Assembly: GCA_015522765.1 (NCBI GenBank)
Contig: WALR01000050.1
Coordinates: 1 to 7,167 of the forward strand
Origin: Candidatus Woesearchaeota archaeon
Lineage (GTDB): Archaea > Nanobdellota > Nanobdellia > Woesearchaeales > WALR01
DNA length: 7,167 nucleotides
Direction: 5' to 3'
In this document: positions 1 through 4,726 of the stretch, piece by piece
Layout of the letters: each line of letters starts with the position of its first letter
How positions within the stretch are numbered: position 1 is the first letter of the stretch
Translations under genes and position numbers: made by a program
The notes under the pieces: generated by a model
Seen by the model: only the letters and a program-made list of their open reading frames with translations
Databases searched by the model: none
Told to the model about the DNA's origin: nothing

Positions 1-10
1 GAATGGCTAT

Positions 11-208
11 GTGTATATTAATATGATATTTAATGAGTACTCCAACAGCCTTGACAGGGGCTACTACAACAATATCTCGCCTCTCGGCGTTCCAGAGGGA
101 GAGATGCCCCTCTCAGAAGAGGAGTATTCCTCCCCCATAAGCGAATATTTTGGCGTGAAAAACATAGGCATGAGCGTCCCATTCGGGATATCAGCCCCCA
201 AATGTTGA
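11..208 (+). CDS. N-terminal piece of the endonuclease IV-like TIM-barrel protein, cut off by a frameshift
   Basis: This reads as the N-terminus of the protein continued from 213, not as a separate gene. The frame ends in ...SVPFGISAPKC and a TGA. The neighbouring frame supplies NVEGVQAKIRAG from 201 onward, so dropping one C from the run at 195-199 gives a smooth SAP-NVEGVQAKIRAG join. The piece is rich in Tyr, Ser, Asn and Pro (for example DRGYYNNISPLG) and then enters what looks like the first barrel strand (KNIGMSVPFGI). The start is uncertain: the frame is open to the left edge, GTG at 11 and ATG at 23 are both possible, and neither has a clear ribosome binding site. An ATG at 23 would leave about 48 residues before the first strand. 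If the break is real, this piece alone cannot fold as a barrel. I am fairly sure it belongs to the downstream gene and unsure of its first codon. Confidence 0.6.
   Translation: MYINMIFNEYSNSLDRGYYNNISPLGVPEGEMPLSEEEYSSPISEYFGVKNIGMSVPFGISAPKC
195..199 (+). other. Frameshift site in a C5 run joining the two pieces of gene 1
   Basis: The upstream frame reads GCC CCC AAA TGT TGA and stops at 208. With one C fewer it reads GCC CCA AAT GTT GAG GGT GTG and continues without a stop to 2366. The downstream frame has its own stop at 171-173, so the switch must happen between 174 and 208. A sequencing or assembly error in the run or a true one-base insertion is the simplest cause. A +1 ribosomal frameshift at CCC-A is possible, but nothing else in the sequence argues for it. 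Confidence 0.75.
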
Positions 209-212
209 GGGT

Positions 213-2366
213 GTGCAGGCAAAGATAAGGGCAGGTGCAAACTCTCTTGAGCTTGCATTCCCAGGGACATTTGAGGGAAACAGGCAGGCCCAGACGCCTG
301 AGATGTATGGAAAGGTCCAGAGGCAGGCCTTAAGAGAGGTAGCCCAGGCAAACGATGTCAAGTTCACCACCCACGCAGCATACGGAATAATGGGCTTAAG
401 CCAGGATCCAAGAACAGGGCAGTTTCAGCTTTCTTACTCAAGGAATGCAAGGGCGGAGGTGGAGCGCGCAATAGAATTCGCCGCAGATGTTGGAAGCGGA
501 AGCTCTGTTGTTGTCCATACAGGCGAGTTTGAGAGGCCCCTCACCCATATCTACCCCTATCTCGATGAGGAGCGCGGCCTTGCAGGGCACGAGGTGGACC
601 GCAATGGGAGAGAGCTCAGAAATTACGCGAGGGACAAAGAAACCGGCAGGCTGCTCTTTAAGAGGGATGAGGCAGAGGTTCAGCAGGCAAAATTCCTTCT
701 TCTTGATGACAGGACAGGGCAGGTTTTTGAGACTGTACAGAATAACAAGGCCATCTCCCAGCCTGTATGGAGGAGAGCAAAAAAGGACTACTGGGGCTAT
801 AACCAGAAGGGGGAAAAAGTGTTTATTAAAGGTCAAAGATATGATGACAAGGGGAATCTCATTTACGAAGGTGACTACATTGATTATGAAGACAAAAAGA
901 TAGAGGACCCCTTCGGGATAAGACATGAGCACTGGGAGAAGCTTCCGGGAGGGCACAAAGTAAGGGTTCACGGAGGCAGGGTTCCTGAGATAGACCCTGA
1001 GACAGGGCGCATTAAAATAAGGCTTATGGCTCTAGAAGACTTCAAGAAGGAGGCAGAGGAGTACAACAGCTATTACTCCAAAATTGTGGGCAAGAAGCCG
1101 GACTTCTATGACAGGGTCACTGCAAGAGAGATGTTTCTTAAGAGCACCCTCCTCACACAGGCAGCCCAGTCAAGGGCATGGTCTCTTGAGTATGGAAAGG
1201 AGCTCCCGAATCTGATAAAAGCAAAGAAGAAGCTGGTAAGTCTACTCGACCACTACAAAAAGCTGGAGTCGCAGATGAAGGCTGAAGACCTGTGGAAGAT
1301 AATGAAACAGGACAATTCACTTGCAAGATTTATAGGTGATTTGCAGACCCCTGAGATGAAAAGGCCCACTGATGTTATAAAAGAAAGACTGGATGACCTC
1401 GATAAGGAGATACAGTTCAGAAGCGACTATACCATCAGCCTTGAGCAGCAGGCAGAGGACACTATAGAAAGCATGAGGCATCTAAGGACTCCTGAAAAGT
1501 TTGTTGCAAAGAATGTTACAAAGGAATATGCTCTTCTTGGCATAAAGGCGATGCAGGAGACAAGGAATAAGGAGAAGCCAATAGCAGTGACTGTTGAGAA
1601 CCTCTTTCCAGAGAGATTTGGGGGCCATCCACAGGAGCTTAAGAACCTCATTAAGGCTGCAAGGAGAAAAATGGTTGATCTCCTCACCAAGCCTGTGATT
1701 GAGGGTGGGGGTGCAAGCGGCGGTGACTGGAATAAAAAGACGGGTGCAGGTGTATGGGACAGGCAGATGTTTAAGAAGGGGAAAAATCCTTATTACCGAC
1801 CAAATCTCACAAGGCAGGAGGCTGAGAGACTGGCTGAACAGCACATAAAAGTTACATTTGACACAGGGCATATGAACCTCTGGAGGAAGTACTGGAACCC
1901 CGCCCCCGGTAAGAGTCCTGAAGAGAATGAGAAGGAATTCAGGAAGTGGTACCTCGAGCAGTTTGAGTCTCTTGCAAGAGAAGGAATGATTGGGAATATG
2001 CATTTAGTCGATAACTTCGGTTACAGAGACGACCATCTTGCCCCTGGCCAGGGGAACACCCCTGTAAGGGAGGTAATGCATATACTCAAGAAGTACGGTT
2101 ATAAGGGCCCTCTCACCGTCGAGCCCGGAGCTGATGCGAGCACAGACATAGCAGATGTTTATGGCATGCTTAAGGCATGGAAGCACTTAGGCGGCCAGGT
2201 TTACGGGACCAACGGGATAGGCGTTATCCCGTCGGGCATGCCTTCAGGGTCATGGAGCAACATCCAGTATTCATACTTCGGCAGGAACTATTCCCCCTAT
2301 TTTGTCTTTGGCGGCTACTCCCCCAGTAATGATTTCACCTTCTGGAGCAATGTCCCCCTTGAATAA
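213..2366 (+). CDS. Endonuclease IV / xylose isomerase-like TIM-barrel protein with a large insertion (main body)
   Basis: The 717 residues from the GTG at 213 carry scattered motifs of the endonuclease IV (AP endonuclease family 2) barrel. Numbered from that GTG they are H54 (FTTHAAYG), H102 (VVVHTGEFE), E462 (TVENLFPE), D550 and H553 (TFDTGHMN), H597 (GNMHLVDN), D606 and H608 (DDHLAPGQG) and E637 (TVEPGAD). These match, in order and spacing style, the nine ligands of the three-zinc site of E. coli Nfo. The catalytic metal site therefore looks intact. The protein is far longer than Nfo (about 285 residues), because roughly 350 residues lie between H102 and E462: a charged, probably beta-rich part (~110-270) and then a helical part (~272-430). 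The last ~55 residues form an aromatic, Gly/Ser-rich tail (SYFGRNYSPYFVFGGYSPSND). The GTG is probably not the true start, since the protein continues upstream across the frameshift. Its function is unknown: DNA repair at abasic sites and sugar isomerase or epimerase activity both fit the fold. Confidence 0.8.
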   Translation: MQAKIRAGANSLELAFPGTFEGNRQAQTPEMYGKVQRQALREVAQANDVKFTTHAAYGIMGLSQDPRTGQFQLSYSRNARAEVERAIEFAADVGSGSSVVVHTGEFERPLTHIYPYLDEERGLAGHEVDRNGRELRNYARDKETGRLLFKRDEAEVQQAKFLLLDDRTGQVFETVQNNKAISQPVWRRAKKDYWGYNQKGEKVFIKGQRYDDKGNLIYEGDYIDYEDKKIEDPFGIRHEHWEKLPGGHKVRVHGGRVPEIDPETGRIKIRLMALEDFKKEAEEYNSYYSKIVGKKPDFYDRVTAREMFLKSTLLTQAAQSRAWSLEYGKELPNLIKAKKKLVSLLDHYKKLESQMKAEDLWKIMKQDNSLARFIGDLQTPEMKRPTDVIKERLDDLDKEIQFRSDYTISLEQQAEDTIESMRHLRTPEKFVAKNVTKEYALLGIKAMQETRNKEKPIAVTVENLFPERFGGHPQELKNLIKAARRKMVDLLTKPVIEGGGASGGDWNKKTGAGVWDRQMFKKGKNPYYRPNLTRQEAERLAEQHIKVTFDTGHMNLWRKYWNPAPGKSPEENEKEFRKWYLEQFESLAREGMIGNMHLVDNFGYRDDHLAPGQGNTPVREVMHILKKYGYKGPLTVEPGADASTDIADVYGMLKAWKHLGGQVYGTNGIGVIPSGMPSGSWSNIQYSYFGRNYSPYFVFGGYSPSNDFTFWSNVPLE

Positions 2367-2385
2367 GCGCAAACAAAATAAAATA

Positions 2386-2399
2386 GAAAAAGATTAATA
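2386..2399 (+). promoter_or_regulatory. Possible archaeal BRE/TATA element before the fusion gene
   Basis: The 55-base gap after gene 1 is A-rich. A purine stretch (GAAAAA) followed by GATTAATA is centred about 26 bases before the ATG at 2422. That is where an archaeal TATA box would sit if transcription began at the start codon. No Shine-Dalgarno sequence precedes this ATG, which fits a leaderless message. The match to a TATA consensus is weak and A-rich DNA gives such matches by chance. The gap has no run of T that would suggest termination of gene 1, so read-through from gene 1 is also possible. Confidence 0.28.
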
Positions 2400-2421
2400 C
2401 GCACTAAACAAAACCAGTCTT

Positions 2422-4725
2422 ATGTGCGGGATAATCGGGGCTGTCAACCTACAAAACCTTCAGATAGCCAGATTTATAGAGGGGATGAAGGCAATCTCCT
2501 ACAGGGGCAGGGATGCTGTAGGCATATTTAATGAGGGTGCTTTAATCTCTCAGCCCCTTCATAGCGGCTCAGCTGTTGAGGGGGTGTTGAAGCATCTTTT
2601 TAAAACGATTAGAAAAGGGCTCTCTGAGAATTCCGGCTTTGTAATAGGGCATCTCCTCCATTCCATTGTGGGCGATGCTCCCCAGCCGATTGTTATTGAG
2701 GAGGATAGCAGTACTTTTGTCCTTGCGGCAAACTGCGAGATTTACAACTGGAGGGAGCTTGCAGAGGAGAACAGCATAAAAGCGGAGAACGACGCATGGC
2801 TTCTCGCAAAGCTGCTTGTTAAGAAGAAGGCATTCTCTCCAGAAAGGATAAACAGGGTTCTCTCCTCATTAGATGGCGTTTACTCATTTGTTTTTGCAAC
2901 CCCTGAGAATGTTTTTCTTGCGAGGGATATACTTGGCCAGAAGCCGTTATGGTTCTTTTTTGACGGAAATATGAAAGCAGCCACCAAATTGCAGGGCGAG
3001 TCAGGAGGCATTGCATTTGCCTCTGAAAAGAAGGCCCTTCTTAAGATGGGGATGAAAGAGGCGGTTGAGCTCAATCCAAGGATAATACTAGACTACTCTC
3101 TAAAAGAGCGCACGCTTGAGATGTTTAACAGGGGTTTCCTAAGCCCGGGTTCCACAGCCAGCTCAAACGATTCATTCAGGAAGGGCGGATTAAACCAAGA
3201 TGCGCTCATAAAAAAGGCTCAGGGCCTGCTGATAAATGCTGTTTCCAAGAGGCTTCCTGACATGAAGCTTGGACTATTAATGAGTGGGGGGGTTGACTCC
3301 GCAGCAATCGCATTAATACTTAAAAAGCTGGGTGTCCCTTTCTCCTGTTACATAACCTACTACTCTGACTCTGACAATAAGAAGGATAAGAAAAAGCAGG
3401 ATGTTAATAATGTAAACAACGATGTTGTGTTTGCGAGAAAAATGGCTGATTACCTTGAGGTGGAATTAATAGAGAAGAGGCTTTCTCTCAGGGATGTTGA
3501 GGAGCTTTTGCCTGAAGTTGTGGATACAATTGAGGATACCCAGGCGGTTAAGGTGTCTGTCGCCCTGACAATGTTCGCATCAATGATGGAGATGAAGAAG
3601 GCAGGCATAAAAGTCGTGTTCTCGGGATTGGGCAGCGAGGAGATATTTGCGGGCTACACAAGACATATGCTCTCTGATATTAGCGTTCTTGACAAGGAGA
3701 GCGTTGCAGGTCTCAGGAGGATGTACGAGAGGGATCTTTACAGGGATGATACATGCAGTATGATGAACGGGCTTGAGCTGAGGCTTCCCTTTCTTGACAA
3801 AGAACTAGTCAACTTCGCCATTGCTCTTGACGGCAGGCTTAAGATAAACAGGGGCGTCAACAAGTACATACTGAGAGAGGCAATCTTTAGGATGGGGCTG
3901 CCCCGGGAGATAGCCTTCAGAAAAAAGGTTTCTGCCCAGTATGGAAGCAGGGTGGACAGGGCTGTTGATATGCTCTCCAAAAAGAAGGGTCTTCCCAGAT
4001 CTGCCTTTCTAGAGTCCCTCCTGCCGGGAAGCAAGCCGCCCCTCGGCGTGCTCTTTAGCGGGGGGAAGGACAGTGTTTTAGCTATGCACATAATGGGCCT
4101 TCAGCTTTATTCAATTAAATGCCTCATAAGTGTTGAGAGCAGGAACAAGGACTCTTATATGTTTCACACCCCTGCGATTAATCTCATCCCTTTGCAGTCG
4201 GCCGCCCTCGGGGTTCCCTCTTTGAGGGCTTTTACAGCGGGTAAAAAAGAGGAAGAGCTCGACGACCTTAAAGGGGTGGTTGCTAGGGCGGTGGCTGAAT
4301 TTAAGATTCAGGGGATAGTGACAGGCGCCCTCTTCTCAACCTATCAGAGGGACAGGATAGAAGAGCTGGCAGATGCCCTTAACCTCAAGGTGTTCAGCCC
4401 CCTCTGGCTCATGGACCAGTCAAATGAGTTAAAGATGGTTATAAGGCAGGGCTTCAGGGCTGTCATAGTCAGGGTTGCGGCGATGGGCCTTGATAAGAGT
4501 CTTCTGGGCAGGGTTATTGACGAAGAGGTGTATAACCTGCTTAAAGAGGCAAATAGGAAATACAAGGTAAACATCGCCGGTGAGGGCGGTGAGTTCGAGA
4601 CTATCGTTGTTGATGGTCCAATCTTCAATAAACGAATAAATATTGATGAGTACGAGATAGTTGAGGATGACGGGCTTTTTGAGATGGTAGTTAAGCGCGC
4701 ATCGCTCAATGAAAAAAAGGATTAA
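2422..4725 (+). CDS. asnB-dph6 fusion: Glutamine amidotransferase / asparagine synthetase-like domain fused to diphthine-ammonia ligase (Dph6)
   Basis: Three domains follow each other in 767 residues. Residues 1-~230 are a class II glutaminase: Cys2 (MCGIIGA, which fixes the start), YRGRD at 27-31, NCEIYN at 104-109 and Asp124. Residues ~260-530 are asparagine-synthetase-like: PP-loop SGGVDS at 288-293, SGLGSEEIFAGY at 401-412, LELRLPFLD at 451-459 and KKVSAQYGS at 501-509. Residues ~541-767 are a full-length Dph6 domain: PP-loop SGGKDS at 546-551, TGALFSTYQRDRIE, PLW at 660-662, and EGGEFET at 721-727. Dph6 uses ATP and ammonia to amidate diphthine on elongation factor 2, completing diphthamide. 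The glutaminase could supply that ammonia (inference). Oddities: SGLGSEE has Leu403 where E. coli AsnB has the essential Glu348 of SGEGSDE, and no clear match to the glutaminase Arg49 is seen. Asparagine synthesis is therefore uncertain. No Shine-Dalgarno is visible. The next gene starts one base after the stop. Confidence 0.88.
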   Translation: MCGIIGAVNLQNLQIARFIEGMKAISYRGRDAVGIFNEGALISQPLHSGSAVEGVLKHLFKTIRKGLSENSGFVIGHLLHSIVGDAPQPIVIEEDSSTFVLAANCEIYNWRELAEENSIKAENDAWLLAKLLVKKKAFSPERINRVLSSLDGVYSFVFATPENVFLARDILGQKPLWFFFDGNMKAATKLQGESGGIAFASEKKALLKMGMKEAVELNPRIILDYSLKERTLEMFNRGFLSPGSTASSNDSFRKGGLNQDALIKKAQGLLINAVSKRLPDMKLGLLMSGGVDSAAIALILKKLGVPFSCYITYYSDSDNKKDKKKQDVNNVNNDVVFARKMADYLEVELIEKRLSLRDVEELLPEVVDTIEDTQAVKVSVALTMFASMMEMKKAGIKVVFSGLGSEEIFAGYTRHMLSDISVLDKESVAGLRRMYERDLYRDDTCSMMNGLELRLPFLDKELVNFAIALDGRLKINRGVNKYILREAIFRMGLPREIAFRKKVSAQYGSRVDRAVDMLSKKKGLPRSAFLESLLPGSKPPLGVLFSGGKDSVLAMHIMGLQLYSIKCLISVESRNKDSYMFHTPAINLIPLQSAALGVPSLRAFTAGKKEEELDDLKGVVARAVAEFKIQGIVTGALFSTYQRDRIEELADALNLKVFSPLWLMDQSNELKMVIRQGFRAVIVRVAAMGLDKSLLGRVIDEEVYNLLKEANRKYKVNIAGEGGEFETIVVDGPIFNKRINIDEYEIVEDDGLFEMVVKRASLNEKKD
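4717..4721 (+). promoter_or_regulatory. Shine-Dalgarno-like AAGGA for the membrane gene
   Basis: AAGGA ends five bases before the ATG at 4727 and lies in the last codons of the fusion gene. It favours 4727 over the in-frame ATG at 4709, which has no purine-rich site before it and would overlap the fusion gene by 17 bases. Either start implies translation coupled to the upstream gene. The motif is short and sits in an A-rich run, so the support is modest. Confidence 0.4.
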
Positions 4726-4726
4726 A

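Noticed and set aside
213..215. GTG at 213 as the genuine start of the TIM-barrel gene
   Set aside because: The nearest purine-rich bases (GAGG at 207-210) are too close to act as a ribosome binding site, and the residues before it in the same frame (NVEG) join naturally to the upstream piece.
438..971. Open frame of 177 codons on the minus strand inside the TIM-barrel gene
   Set aside because: It lies antisense to a frame with clear family motifs, shows no recognisable domain, and has Cys/Pro/Leu-rich make-up typical of a shadow frame.
1482..2003. Open frame of 173 codons on the minus strand over the catalytic C-terminal half of gene 1
   Set aside because: It mirrors the conserved DTGH and metal-ligand region of the plus-strand gene and contains no motif of its own.
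2367..2421. Transcription terminator between gene 1 and the fusion gene
   Set aside because: The gap is A-rich on the plus strand with no T run and no convincing inverted repeat.
3286..3292. G7 run as a second frameshift site in the first PP-loop of the fusion gene
   Set aside because: The frame through it reads SGGVDS correctly and continues without disruption, so the run only reflects two glycine codons next to a valine codon.
3738..4091. Open frame of 117 codons on the minus strand across the AsnB-Dph6 junction
   Set aside because: The plus strand here encodes conserved motifs of both domains, and the antisense product is Ser/Leu-rich and unrecognisable.
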